Part shown: positions 8,055 to 16,675 of the stretch, one piece after another
Numbering within the stretch: the stretch's first letter is position 1
Layout of the letters: every line of letters starts with the position of its first letter
Assembly (NCBI GenBank): GCA_944332475.1
Contig: CALVKA010000001.1
Location: 310,001 to 374,000, forward strand
Reading direction: 5' to 3'
DNA length: 64,000 nt
Origin: an uncultured Bacilli bacterium
Lineage (GTDB): Bacteria > Bacillota_I > Bacilli_A > RF39 > UBA660
Program-made: the position numbers and the translations under genes
The notes under the pieces: generated by a model
Databases searched by the model: none
Seen by the model: only the letters and a program-made list of their open reading frames with translations
Told to the model about the DNA's origin: nothing

Positions 8055-8793
8055 GACTCCTTTCTTTTGAATGCTTTTTTATATTTTCTTCTTTTGTTTC
8101 TTTTATTCTTTTTATTGCTATATCATAATAATTTTTATTGATTTCAAAACCTATGTAATTCCTCTTTTCATATATACATGCTACCGCTGTTGTTCCACTT
8201 CCAATAAAACAGTCTAAAATAACATCATTTTCTTTACTACTATTTCTGATAATTTTCCTTATAAAATCCAATGGTTTAATTGTAGGATGTCCATATTTTC
8301 TTTTATCTTTAATATTAGTAGATGATAGAAAGACTGTTCTTGCATCCTCATAATTTTGTGGATTACAATATCCTTTCTTTTTAAAATATAAACAATACTC
8401 TTTATCAGATAAGTAAGTATTATGATAAGTCGGCAATGGATTGGTTTTGTTCCATACTAATATTTCAAAATTACATTCTAAATTCTTTACAAAATAGTCA
8501 AAATACATTTGTAATTGACTTTTGTTACACCAAATATAAATATTTATTTTTTTCATCACTCTAACTAATTCATCTAATAAATTATAGTTATACCCTTCCG
8601 TCAAATGAACACCTATTAATTCTTCGTGTATTTTGCATGTAGCACTTGTTAATTTATCCCTATCTTTATTTTTTCTTTTAGAAAAATTAAGTTGATATGG
8701 TGGATCAATGATTACTAAATCAACGGATGCTGTTGGAATTTTTTTAATGCCATTCATACAATCTTCATTATAGATACTATTTATTTTCAGCAT
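8041..8793 (-). CDS. DNA (adenine or cytosine-N4) methyltransferase
   Basis: A beta-class amino-methyltransferase of the N6_N4_Mtase family. The catalytic motif IV is DPPY near residue 33 (VDLVIIDPPYQ), and the AdoMet-binding motif I, FIGSGTTAVA, comes late, near residue 205. The order DPPY before FxGxG defines the beta class. The ATG at 8791-8793 is chosen because GGGAGAAAGACTG precedes it; the upstream frame would start inside the XRE gene. No restriction endonuclease gene is next to it, so it is probably an orphan enzyme that masks the element from host restriction during transfer. The target site is unknown. It lies between the XRE gene (overlap) and the 152-residue gene (overlap). Confidence 0.9.
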   Translation of the reverse strand: MLKINSIYNEDCMNGIKKIPTASVDLVIIDPPYQLNFSKRKNKDRDKLTSATCKIHEELIGVHLTEGYNYNLLDELVRVMKKINIYIWCNKSQLQMYFDYFVKNLECNFEILVWNKTNPLPTYHNTYLSDKEYCLYFKKKGYCNPQNYEDARTVFLSSTNIKDKRKYGHPTIKPLDFIRKIIRNSSKENDVILDCFIGSGTTAVACIYEKRNYIGFEINKNYYDIAIKRIKETKEENIKKHSKERSHEFE

Positions 8794-9049
8794 CAGTCTT
8801 TCTCCCATAAGAAAAGATGGGAAACAATTCCCATCTTCTTCTCAATAAATTATTATAATCTAGATCTAATTCTTTGGACAATTTATATAAGTGTATGTTT
8901 TTGATATTTTTAATTTTATTATTTTCTATCCGACTTAAAGTAGAAAGAGATATCTTGGTATTTTTAGAAACCGTGGATAGACTGATATTTTTTAGATTTC
9001 TAGCTTTTTTAATATATAATCCTAAACTATCCATGATTTTACAATTCAT
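8777..9049 (-). CDS. XRE-family DNA-binding protein (90 aa)
   Basis: A single Cro/C1-type helix-turn-helix at about residues 10-65: LGLYIKKARNLKNISLSTVSKNTKISLSTLSRIEN is its recognisable region, given here as partial motif LSTLSRIEN. It overlaps the gene before it by 11 bases and the methyltransferase gene after it by 17. A perfect hairpin (GATGGGAA/TTCCCATC, about 8816-8835) lies within the last codons, just before the methyltransferase ribosome binding site. It is likely a local regulator of the mobilisation genes. The frame tail after residue 70 looks forced by the hairpin and may not matter for function. Confidence 0.75.
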   Translation of the reverse strand: MNCKIMDSLGLYIKKARNLKNISLSTVSKNTKISLSTLSRIENNKIKNIKNIHLYKLSKELDLDYNNLLRRRWELFPIFSYGRKTDAENK

Positions 9050-9377
9050 AATTTTCTTTATTCTTCTCTATATTTAATATCATTCTATCAATCAAACAAT
9101 TTATATCACGATTTGTTACATTTCTAAAATTGCCATATGTATCTCTATAATAATAATTAAAATCTGTTGTTTTTATATTCTTTAATAGATCAAATGTTTT
9201 TGTCCAGTAATCCCTTTCTAATCTTCTTTTAATATCTTCTTCAATGAAATCTGAATATATTATATTCTCTGTATAATCATCATATCCGGTATTGCTAATG
9301 TAATTCATAAATGAATCAATATCTTCATAAATCAAATCATTATCTTCTCTTTTATATTTTAATAAATCTTCTTTCAA
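9039..9377 (-). CDS. Hypothetical ICE protein with C-terminal NYEL (112 aa)
   Basis: An acidic, charged protein of 112 residues with many Tyr and Asp, without membrane segments. I recognise no family. The start codon is TTG at 9375-9377, supported by AAGGAAGGAG six bases upstream. It sits 15 bases after the relaxase gene and overlaps the XRE gene by 11 bases: the ATG of that gene lies inside its TAT-GAA-TTG tail. It ends ENYEL, like the relaxase (NNYEL). By position it belongs to the mobilisation operon. Confidence 0.6.
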   Translation of the reverse strand: MKEDLLKYKREDNDLIYEDIDSFMNYISNTGYDDYTENIIYSDFIEEDIKRRLERDYWTKTFDLLKNIKTTDFNYYYRDTYGNFRNVTNRDINCLIDRMILNIEKNKENYEL

Positions 9378-9392
9378 TTTTTTCTCCTTCCT

Positions 9393-10700
9393 TTATAATT
9401 CATAATTATTAAATAACTTGCTAAATTTCTTACTAGCTTCTTCTAATTCCTGATTAATGTTTTGTATTGATTGTTCTATTTCATATCTATTTTTAAATTT
9501 AGCTTTTGCATTATATCCAGATAAATAATTTTCTAAAATATGTTTTTTAGAGTTATTTTTTTTATTTTTCAAATATTGCTTTAGGATAATAGCTTGTATT
9601 ATTTCATTCTCTTTTATATTTTTGAATTCTTTCTTTTGTTTTTTCCAATTGTACAGTGCGTGATTTACTATTGCGTTATATACATAATTATCAATATATT
9701 TTTCTTTGTTTTTCGCCAAAGTATTATCAATATGTATTTCTTTAATGTTATTGTCTTTATATAACTTATAAAAATAATTGTTTATTTTCTCTAAGGATTT
9801 TTTAAATAATCCATACTCATTTTTTAACTGAGCATTTTTTGAAGTAAATACCTCTCGTTTTATTTCTTTTGTCAATTGTTGAATCTCTTTATCTTTAATT
9901 GATCCATATTTGATTTTATTGCCAAAATGATTATTACTATCATCTAACATCTTTCCAAGAGTTAATATTTTTTCTTCTAATAACAAATCTTTCTTATCAT
10001 ATAATAAAAAATTCTTTTCTTTATAATTAAAATATTTTTTTAATTCTTCTATTTCTTTATTTGTTTCTTTTAATAATGGTGTGTATATTTTTTGTTTTTC
10101 GATTGTGTGTACTATCTGTGCTTTTAGAAAATCAATAGAACTTTGTTCTAATTTTCCAGTTCTTCTATAATCAATTTTGTTTTTGGAATATAGATAGTTG
10201 GGCTCTTTTTCCATAAACGAAAAATGAAAGTGCAAGTTATCGGTATCTGTATGTAATGCTAATTGATAAAACATCTTTTTTGTATCTTTAAAGCCACACT
10301 TTCGAAAAAACATTGGCAATATATTAGTAGCAAGTTCTTTTTCTAAAACATGCACGTCAATATTTTGTGTCAAATAATCGTTATTAAAAGATAGTACTCC
10401 TTGCCAAAGATTAGATTTTTCTAGATACTTTACTGCTTGCTTCTTTCTTTTTTCTACCTCTTTTTCTGTTGCAAACTCTCCGTTTTCAAGTATTAAATTA
10501 ACCGTTTGTTCTTTTGTAAGTTTACCTGTGTAATAGTCATACATAGATATGGCTCTTTTTTCTTCATTGGTGTAATAGTCGTACATTTTAACAATTCTCT
10601 TGGTTGCTTTCTTATGATTTCCAAACTTATTATCTATATTATTATTACTTAATGTATAAACAGAGTTAAAAATAACTTTAGGACTTTTTGTTTTAATCAC
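9393..10700 (-). CDS. MobL/MOBP-type relaxase
   Basis: The enzyme that nicks the transfer origin and leads the strand into the recipient. The histidine cluster of the metal site is visible at about residues 155-165 (HTDTDNLHFHFSF), and catalytic tyrosines lie in the N-terminal 50 residues, where MYDYYT occurs twice (YDYYTNEEKRAIS and YDYYTGKL). This pattern is that of the MobL family. At 435 residues it is typical; the C-terminal half is a long charged helical region. The start is GTG at 10698-10700, overlapping the MobC-like gene by 8 bases and preceded by GAGGTAA. The C-terminus is NNYEL. Confidence 0.88.
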   Translation of the reverse strand: MIKTKSPKVIFNSVYTLSNNNIDNKFGNHKKATKRIVKMYDYYTNEEKRAISMYDYYTGKLTKEQTVNLILENGEFATEKEVEKRKKQAVKYLEKSNLWQGVLSFNNDYLTQNIDVHVLEKELATNILPMFFRKCGFKDTKKMFYQLALHTDTDNLHFHFSFMEKEPNYLYSKNKIDYRRTGKLEQSSIDFLKAQIVHTIEKQKIYTPLLKETNKEIEELKKYFNYKEKNFLLYDKKDLLLEEKILTLGKMLDDSNNHFGNKIKYGSIKDKEIQQLTKEIKREVFTSKNAQLKNEYGLFKKSLEKINNYFYKLYKDNNIKEIHIDNTLAKNKEKYIDNYVYNAIVNHALYNWKKQKKEFKNIKENEIIQAIILKQYLKNKKNNSKKHILENYLSGYNAKAKFKNRYEIEQSIQNINQELEEASKKFSKLFNNYEL

Positions 10701-11010
10701 TTATCTTGTTACCTCTTATTTTATCATTAAATATTTTTAAAGGTTTACTTGATTTTGGATTAATTATATTTTCGAAATCTAAATCCGCGTAGACTTGTTC
10801 TAATAGGCAATGTGTTATGTTTAGCTTTTTACATATAAAATCTAATTTGTTTTTTATTTCCTCCATTTCTAGCATTGCTGTATTATTTTCTATTCCTTGA
10901 AGAATTAGATTCTTTACACCTTTAGAAAAAGATAGCTGATTCTCTTCACAATATATTTTTATTTTTGCATACTCTTCCAATGAAAAGTAAATATGTTTAT
11001 CAATAGTCAT
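10693..11010 (-). CDS. MobC-like relaxosome accessory protein
   Basis: A 105-residue protein encoded directly before the relaxase with an 8-base overlap. The first 45 residues resemble a ribbon-helix-helix or MobC-type DNA-binding domain (KHIYFSLEEYAKIKIYCEEN, then a helix and LILQGIE). A helical region with possible dimer contacts follows. Such proteins help the relaxase recognise oriT. It overlaps the upstream gene by 11 bases. The family is assigned from position and general pattern, not from a strict motif. Confidence 0.6.
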   Translation of the reverse strand: MTIDKHIYFSLEEYAKIKIYCEENQLSFSKGVKNLILQGIENNTAMLEMEEIKNKLDFICKKLNITHCLLEQVYADLDFENIINPKSSKPLKIFNDKIRGNKISD

Positions 11011-11383
11011 TGTGTCTTTTTAGTCTTTCTATTACATAAGAGTATAATCCATTTTTAAAGTCAACTTCTCTGCTGTTATTGGTAGATAATGTAGAATATG
11101 AAGATTCTTCTGGAAGGAAATAACTTAAACCGTATTTTTTATAATTATCTAGCCATTCTTTAATTCTTCTTTGTGGTAATTTTGGATGAAGTATTTTAGT
11201 ATTGATTCCTGCAATTTCAAATATTTCTTTAGCTGATAACCCTGGATATTCTAACCTCATCATTATAGTCCAAAGCTTAAATATTGGTTCATACTTAATT
11301 TGTCTTTGATATAAAATGTCTTTGATAAAAATGTTATTCTTTAGTTCTTTTATTTCGATTTCTGTATAAATTCTTATTTTCAT
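11000..11383 (-). CDS. Helix-turn-helix ICE protein (127 aa)
   Basis: The middle of the protein (about residues 33-95) reads like a three-helix DNA-binding unit of the kind seen in transposase-type and ICE-encoded HTH proteins: LEYPGLSAKEIFEIAGI, then RRIKEWLDNYKKYG. No catalytic domain is present. The ATG at 11381-11383 overlaps the stop of the 38-residue gene (ATGA), so translation is coupled, and its own end overlaps the MobC-like gene. It is probably part of the relaxosome or a regulator of the mobilisation operon. Confidence 0.6.
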   Translation of the reverse strand: MKIRIYTEIEIKELKNNIFIKDILYQRQIKYEPIFKLWTIMMRLEYPGLSAKEIFEIAGINTKILHPKLPQRRIKEWLDNYKKYGLSYFLPEESSYSTLSTNNSREVDFKNGLYSYVIERLKRHNDY

Positions 11384-11496
11384 TCTAAGCCTCGTATAAG
11401 TTCATGTTCTTGCATTTTATTTTTTAATTTATCATTAACATTTAAGATATTATTAACTTTATCCTTTTTCGCTATATCAGTTATCTTCCTTTTCAT
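11380..11496 (-). CDS. Small basic protein (38 aa) in the mobilisation operon
   Basis: ATG at 11494-11496 with a strong ribosome binding site AAAGGGAGGTTCAA. The 38-residue product is Lys/Asn-rich (start MKRKITDIAKKDKV). It overlaps the preceding 53-residue gene by 20 bases and the next gene by ATGA. Both overlaps and the strong binding site argue that it is translated. No family is recognisable. Confidence 0.55.
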   Translation of the reverse strand: MKRKITDIAKKDKVNNILNVNDKLKNKMQEHELIRGLE

Positions 11497-11638
11497 TTGA
11501 ACCTCCCTTTAACATTTCTATATAACCTATTTCTAATAATCGTATAATTATTTTTGCTCTACTCATATGAAAAAAGTTTGCCATTATACTGATTCTATTA
11601 TACAAATCAATCGGTATTAAAAATTCAAATCTTCTCAT
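11477..11638 (-). CDS. Small ribbon-helix-helix-like protein (53 aa)
   Basis: ATG at 11636-11638 preceded by AAAGGAGGAATAA. The protein starts MRRFEFLIPIDLYNRIS, then MSRAKIIIRLLEIGY. A short strand followed by two helices of this spacing fits ribbon-helix-helix repressors such as CopG or MobC relatives. It is the first gene after the candidate transfer origin at 11640-11836, so it may autoregulate the mobilisation operon or bind oriT. Confidence 0.55.
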   Translation of the reverse strand: MRRFEFLIPIDLYNRISIMANFFHMSRAKIIIRLLEIGYIEMLKGGSNEKEDN

Positions 11639-11639
11639 T

Positions 11640-11836
11640 TATTCCTCCTTTTATATCAGTTTTATTACAAAATAAAAAAGCAGGATAAGATGCTTACGGA
11701 CTATATCCTTATTTTTATTGAAAAATAAAGAAATATTGTTCCGTAAGTCTTATTTTGCACTTGCAAAATTCCTCCTACTTTATAGGTTGTTTTAATTATA
11801 ATGATATATATAACATTTGATATTTATTAATTTTCT
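11640..11836. other. Intergenic region with dyads; candidate origin of transfer
   Basis: A 197-base gap before the mobilisation operon. It holds the 8-bp inverted repeat CTTACGGA (11693-11700) / TCCGTAAG (11740-11747), an inner AT-rich hairpin formed by CCTTATTTTTAT and ATAAAG-type sequence, and a weak minus-strand terminator-like stem (AGCA/TGCT then TTTTTT, about 11674-11693). Origins of transfer usually lie next to the relaxase operon and carry such dyads. I cannot identify a nick site by homology. Confidence 0.35.
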
Positions 11837-12673
11837 CTAGGTGCTAAAGTCAACCAGACTCATCCCATCTAACAATTTATTATTTAATGATACTTGATAA
11901 TGAAGGTGATTACCAGTAGAATTTCCTGTAGTCCCTACTCCCGCAATAGCTTGTCCTTTGCTAACAACATCTCCTTGTTTTATTTTGTTGCTATTAGGAT
12001 AAAGATGTGCATAAGTAACAATATAATTTGAACTATCACATTTAATTACTATCTCATTACCATTACTTCCAATTTTTTGAGTATTAGCTTTAAATGGAAA
12101 TGATACCTTTGTAGCAATGCCATCACAAGTAGCGTATACAGGAGTTAAAGCGGGTGCTGCAAAGTCCCATCCGTTATGATTTTCTTTTTCTCCAAAAGTT
12201 ATACGTTCTTCCATAAAGAAACTTGATATACTTTTTATACTTGAGAAATTAATTGGTTTTGCAAAAGGCTTGTCTTGATATTCTTTTATTTGATTACTTT
12301 TATCTAATTCATCATTGCTACAAATATTTAATTCTTTATACTTATCCATTTTACATATTTTGCTAATTGGAATCATTTTTTTCGATTCTTTATCTAGATT
12401 ATCCTCATAGATTTCTTTAAATGTTAATGAATTGTTGGATTGATAAAAATAAAGAATACGCTCTAACGAAACGTATCCTTCTTCTTTCTTTATATACTGA
12501 TTGAGTGTTATCTTGTATTCGTCTGCATATTGGCTATTTTGCAAGATATAACCATCTGTAATTGATGACGAATTAAAAAAGCCTAATACCATTAATAATG
12601 GTGTTAATAATAGTATCAATATAAAAAATGTCAGTATAATCATTACTATGGAAATAGTTAGTGCGTTTTTCAA
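11837..12673 (-). CDS. Membrane-anchored M23 peptidase of the conjugation system
   Basis: One N-terminal membrane helix (about residues 5-32) is followed by a linker and a C-terminal LytM/M23 domain. Metal-site residues are seen in NGWDFAAP (His replaced by the family's H/D arrangement) and YAHLYP, with the catalytic end GNHLHYQV. It is expected to cut peptidoglycan outside the membrane so the conjugation channel can pass the wall, the VirB1-like role. It is 278 residues, lies 19 bases after the ApeA-like gene, and is the last gene before the candidate oriT. Confidence 0.85.
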   Translation of the reverse strand: MKNALTISIVMIILTFFILILLLTPLLMVLGFFNSSSITDGYILQNSQYADEYKITLNQYIKKEEGYVSLERILYFYQSNNSLTFKEIYEDNLDKESKKMIPISKICKMDKYKELNICSNDELDKSNQIKEYQDKPFAKPINFSSIKSISSFFMEERITFGEKENHNGWDFAAPALTPVYATCDGIATKVSFPFKANTQKIGSNGNEIVIKCDSSNYIVTYAHLYPNSNKIKQGDVVSKGQAIAGVGTTGNSTGNHLHYQVSLNNKLLDGMSLVDFST

Positions 12674-12692
12674 CGTTTCCTTAATCTCCTTT

Positions 12693-14099
12693 TTATTGGT
12701 TGAAAATTGAATGAATTATACTAATAATTTCTTTTTCTTCTAATTTTGCTCTCTTTAAGATCAAACAATATACTAACATTTTTACTAATACATATCCAAC
12801 AATTTCTATTGGTTCATACCGTTGTTCTAAGAATGTATGCATAAGAGAGTTCCTTTTGTTTTGAATAGCTGTTGTAATATCATTATTTGATTTATTTAGT
12901 ATGTTGAATTCAACGAATAATCTTTGCTTATTTTTTTCTATGGCTCTATTAAAGACTTTTAAGCAATAATTTAATTGTTCTGATAAAGTTCCTTCCCATT
13001 TTTCTACCATATTCTCAAATGAAGATAAATATTTTTTACCAACAGCGTTTTCTTTTCCTTTTTGACTTTCAATATACGTAAGCAGTCCATTTTTCACCTC
13101 GGCAAATTTGGCTTTTTTTGTTTTATATTCCGGATAAACCAAATCAAATTGTCCCTCAAATGCTGAAACAGTGGACATGAATTGATAGTGATCAAACGCT
13201 ATATCATCATATTTATTTTTAGAATAATATAATAGGGAAAACATATTCTCATCAATGATATTATAGACTTTTGGAAAAGCATTCAGAAATATTTTTGTAT
13301 CAAATACTATATTTCCTATATCAAATGTATCCTTGTATTCATCATTTATTACTAAATCATAAATTTGTTTCTCCTTTATGGTTTCATATTCTACTTTATC
13401 ACCTTTTTGTATTGCATGTTTGACATCAATTGTTCTTACAAGCTCAACTTCTTCATATTTTAAATACCTTCGGTTAAAAAAGAAAGAAAGTGTTCGAGTT
13501 ATCTTTTTATAATAATCCTTTATTTCTTGCATATTTTTGTCAATAACAAATTTTATGCCTAATTCAGATTTAAGCAATATAGGATATGTTTTATCTTTAC
13601 CAGAAGATATTGCTTTTACGGTTAAATAGATACTGTCATCATTTAATTTTGTGGTTTTTTTGACGTCTTTTTGAGAATTAAATTCTAATATAGGAACATG
13701 ATTTTCAAAATCATAAGATGATTTTTTAATTAAATTGTGTGGAGAATATATCTTATCTATAACATCTCCCCTGAATATAATTTCCTCAAAGTTTTCTGCG
13801 TTTGGGGCATTAATAAGATTTGAATGTGATATTAGATATGCTGGCACAAATCCTTTTAAAATTTTTCTACCATAAGGTTTTAATTTAACATTTAAAAAAA
13901 TAATTTCATTTCCAGCTCTTAATTTTCCGTATATAGTTTCAAAGCTTTTTTCTTTTTTTGATCGGTAAAATAATCCTTCTAAATCATTCCAAGAAGAAGT
14001 AGGATCTTTTGGGAATACTGTAATAAACTTATTATTATAGTAAAAATTATATTCTATTTCATTTATTGTAATTATTCCTTCAAACGTTTCTAAATTCAT
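12693..14099 (-). CDS. ApeA-like HEPN protein (candidate anti-phage abortive infection)
   Basis: The start at ATG 14097-14099 is chosen for its GAGGTGATAAAT site; the longer frame has 16 unsupported residues. The 468-residue product looks like ApeA: a beta-rich N-terminal domain (GIITINEIEYNFYY...LKAGNEI type strands), then a helical HEPN domain. The HEPN RNase motif R-x4-H is RNSLMH at the C-terminal end (near residue 420), preceded by MSTVSAFEGQF, which resembles the conserved acidic helix of the family. HEPN proteins of this kind cleave RNA on infection. It lies between virB4 and the M23 gene, within the conjugation block, so it is cargo. The family match is from memory. Confidence 0.65.
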   Translation of the reverse strand: MNLETFEGIITINEIEYNFYYNNKFITVFPKDPTSSWNDLEGLFYRSKKEKSFETIYGKLRAGNEIIFLNVKLKPYGRKILKGFVPAYLISHSNLINAPNAENFEEIIFRGDVIDKIYSPHNLIKKSSYDFENHVPILEFNSQKDVKKTTKLNDDSIYLTVKAISSGKDKTYPILLKSELGIKFVIDKNMQEIKDYYKKITRTLSFFFNRRYLKYEEVELVRTIDVKHAIQKGDKVEYETIKEKQIYDLVINDEYKDTFDIGNIVFDTKIFLNAFPKVYNIIDENMFSLLYYSKNKYDDIAFDHYQFMSTVSAFEGQFDLVYPEYKTKKAKFAEVKNGLLTYIESQKGKENAVGKKYLSSFENMVEKWEGTLSEQLNYCLKVFNRAIEKNKQRLFVEFNILNKSNNDITTAIQNKRNSLMHTFLEQRYEPIEIVGYVLVKMLVYCLILKRAKLEEKEIISIIHSIFNQ

Positions 14100-14136
14100 A
14101 TTTATCACCTCGTGTAATATTATACCATGTTGTGAG

Positions 14137-16551
14137 CTAGTTCTCACCCATCATTTGACGTTCTAGTTCAGTAGCTCGTATCCATACTCTTAATCGTTCT
14201 TTGTTACTAATATTTAATAAAAATTCTCCTCTCTTTGCTGATAGTAAAAAGGATTTTTGTGTATCTGTTAAAGGATTATTTTTAAATAGTTCTAAATATG
14301 CTTGTAAATCATCTTCTTTTAACATTCCTACCAAAGTATACTGACAATTATTAAATATAGCTGTTGCATGTCTTAAGACACCAGCGTTACCAACAAAATC
14401 CTTGACACTTTGTGTGCTAACAATTAAGTTCGTAGAATATTTACGAACTCTTCTTGCAAGTTGTCCGAAGTTCTTTAATACTTCATTGTTTTTTTCATCA
14501 ATAAATAAATGAAATTCATCAACTACAATACTAATATGTTTTTTTATTGCGTTTTTTTCATTTTGAATTTTATTAGATACAATACTATTATTTAAATATG
14601 TTAATAAGTTTAATGTTTGAGTATTAATTAATCTTTGATTACCACTGTATAGCAATTCTTGTAAATTAAATGCGATTAAATCATTTGATAAGTCAATATT
14701 AGTATGCCCATCGAAAAGAAATGCATCTGTTCCAGTTAAAAATCTTGACACTAGAATTTCAAGTTGATCAATTATTTTTTTCTTTTCTTCACTGTCCAAC
14801 TTACTCTTATAGATTGGTAAGTAATTATAAAGTTCGCTAAATATTGGGTAGTCAGTAGATTCTAGACTTTGCAGCGTATTAATAGATGTGTTTTTATAAA
14901 TTCCCTTCGTGTTATATAAAGATTCAACTACTGCCAATAACATAACTAATTCTTTTTCTGTAATGTCTTCAAACGCAGTTTTAAAAAAGGCTTCCAAAAA
15001 TCCCAAATGTTTAGATAACGGACAATCTGTTTCTCTAATATCTTTACCCTCGTCGTCACTAGGAATATATCTAATCTGCAAAGGATTAATTATTCCTCCT
15101 TTTTTAGAATATAAATCTATGTATTCACCACCATTATTTTGAACTAACTTTTTATATTCGTTTTCTGCATCTAAAATAAATACTTTTGTACCTCTTGCAA
15201 ATTCATTAATAATCATTTTTTTCATTGTGAAACTTTTTCCTCCACCAGTAGAAGATACAATAGCAATATTATGAGAGGTTCTTTGATTATTAATTACAAA
15301 TGGATCATAAAACATGGGTAATGAAGTATGCAAATCTATTCCTAACATATAACCACTAGAATCATTAAAATATGTTTTAGTAAAAGGAAAACCTGCTGCT
15401 AAAGTTAAAGTTGGTAAATAGACAGAATAGTCCTTTAAGGAATTAGTTGTCAAATCGTATGACTGCCAACACTCCATTTGTCGTAGTTTAGGTATATCTA
15501 ACTTTATTTGATATCTTTCAGCTAATCTTTTTAAATCTCTATATATAGTTTCTCTTTCATTTTTATCACCCATAATTATTAATGTTAATATCACCTCTTT
15601 TATTTTTTCATCACCATTTTTTATTTCATACATTAATTGTTGAAAATTTTCTTTTTTTGTATCTAGTTCTGTTGCGTCACTTAACTTTCTGGTAGTATTT
15701 CTATCTGATAAAAGAAATTGATATTGCGAATTTACCCATCTTATTAGTTCATCTTGACTAATTGCATCTTTAATACTTAAACAAGCTCTAACACCTGGAA
15801 TATTAAAAATTTCTTCAAAGAAGAGTTCATCTACAAATGGTGGAATGTTTTTTACTGTTATTATTTGAGTTTCTATACCATCTATTCTTAACATGTTGGT
15901 TTTTTCTTTTAAATTAAGTGGAGATATTAAATCAGGTAAATAATTCCAAATCAAATCATCTAAAGAATGAGGATTCATATATACACTAGTTAGGAACTTA
16001 TATATTTCCAATCTATTTGTAATAACTTCTATATCTAGCCTTGGTGTAATATTAGATATAATTTCTTCTATTTCATCTAATTGTTTTTCTAGCGTTGTTA
16101 AATCTTTAGAAATAATTACCCAATAATATACACTAGATACAGTATAATTATTACTTTCTAGTTCTTCTATTAGACGTTTACTTTCTTCAAGCAATCTACT
16201 TTTTTGCTTATTTTCTTTTAACTCTTCAACTAATTCTTTTAAGTGAACTTTGTTGTTATTCAAGTTGATTTTTTGATCAATCTTATAACACTTCATTGTT
16301 AAGTTTTTAATTTGATATAAAGCTTTTAAATTATGAAAAAACAATTCTTTTTCTTGCTTACTTGATAAAGATAAATCAACTGCTTTTACTTCGATTAAAG
16401 ATGCTACCTCACCTGTTTTTAATTCGATTAAACCATCTTCTGTAACGTTTTTCACGTTCGAAAAATATTGTGAATTTTTAATTTTTCGTTTCATCATTGT
16501 TTTAGTTTTATATTGTTTTTCTTTTCTTTTCTTTTTTAATATGTTTTTCAT
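14137..16551 (-). CDS. virB4: VirB4-type conjugation ATPase
   Basis: The motor ATPase of the type IV secretion system. I take ATG at 16549-16551 as the start because AAGAAGGGCGATAAG lies before it; the longer frame runs into a terminator stem. This gives about 804 residues, normal for VirB4/TraE. Walker A is SSTGGGKS (about residue 440). A Walker B-type stretch is ISIVVDEFHLFID (about residue 650), and the family box LIVSTQSVKDF follows. The N-terminal 350 residues form the usual non-ATPase domain. It is separated from the upstream conjugation genes by the 513-residue nuclease-like gene and its terminator. Confidence 0.95.
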   Translation of the reverse strand: MKNILKKKRKEKQYKTKTMMKRKIKNSQYFSNVKNVTEDGLIELKTGEVASLIEVKAVDLSLSSKQEKELFFHNLKALYQIKNLTMKCYKIDQKINLNNNKVHLKELVEELKENKQKSRLLEESKRLIEELESNNYTVSSVYYWVIISKDLTTLEKQLDEIEEIISNITPRLDIEVITNRLEIYKFLTSVYMNPHSLDDLIWNYLPDLISPLNLKEKTNMLRIDGIETQIITVKNIPPFVDELFFEEIFNIPGVRACLSIKDAISQDELIRWVNSQYQFLLSDRNTTRKLSDATELDTKKENFQQLMYEIKNGDEKIKEVILTLIIMGDKNERETIYRDLKRLAERYQIKLDIPKLRQMECWQSYDLTTNSLKDYSVYLPTLTLAAGFPFTKTYFNDSSGYMLGIDLHTSLPMFYDPFVINNQRTSHNIAIVSSTGGGKSFTMKKMIINEFARGTKVFILDAENEYKKLVQNNGGEYIDLYSKKGGIINPLQIRYIPSDDEGKDIRETDCPLSKHLGFLEAFFKTAFEDITEKELVMLLAVVESLYNTKGIYKNTSINTLQSLESTDYPIFSELYNYLPIYKSKLDSEEKKKIIDQLEILVSRFLTGTDAFLFDGHTNIDLSNDLIAFNLQELLYSGNQRLINTQTLNLLTYLNNSIVSNKIQNEKNAIKKHISIVVDEFHLFIDEKNNEVLKNFGQLARRVRKYSTNLIVSTQSVKDFVGNAGVLRHATAIFNNCQYTLVGMLKEDDLQAYLELFKNNPLTDTQKSFLLSAKRGEFLLNISNKERLRVWIRATELERQMMGEN

Positions 16552-16606
16552 CTTATCGCCCTTCTTTTTATTAATGAATAGAATAATATAATCACTTTGC
16601 TTTCTT

Positions 16607-16646
16607 CTAAAAAAAGAGATAACCATAATGATTATCTCTTAAAAAA
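16607..16646 (-). terminator. Terminator between the nuclease-like gene and virB4
   Basis: Stem AAGAGATAA/TTATCTCTT (16614-16622 with 16632-16640), followed by TTTTTTT on the minus strand. The opposite flank is also T-rich on the plus strand, so it may work both ways. It would stop transcripts from the nuclease-like gene before virB4. Confidence 0.65.
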
Positions 16647-16675
16647 TGTTTATGTTTGATTATTAACAAGGCAAG

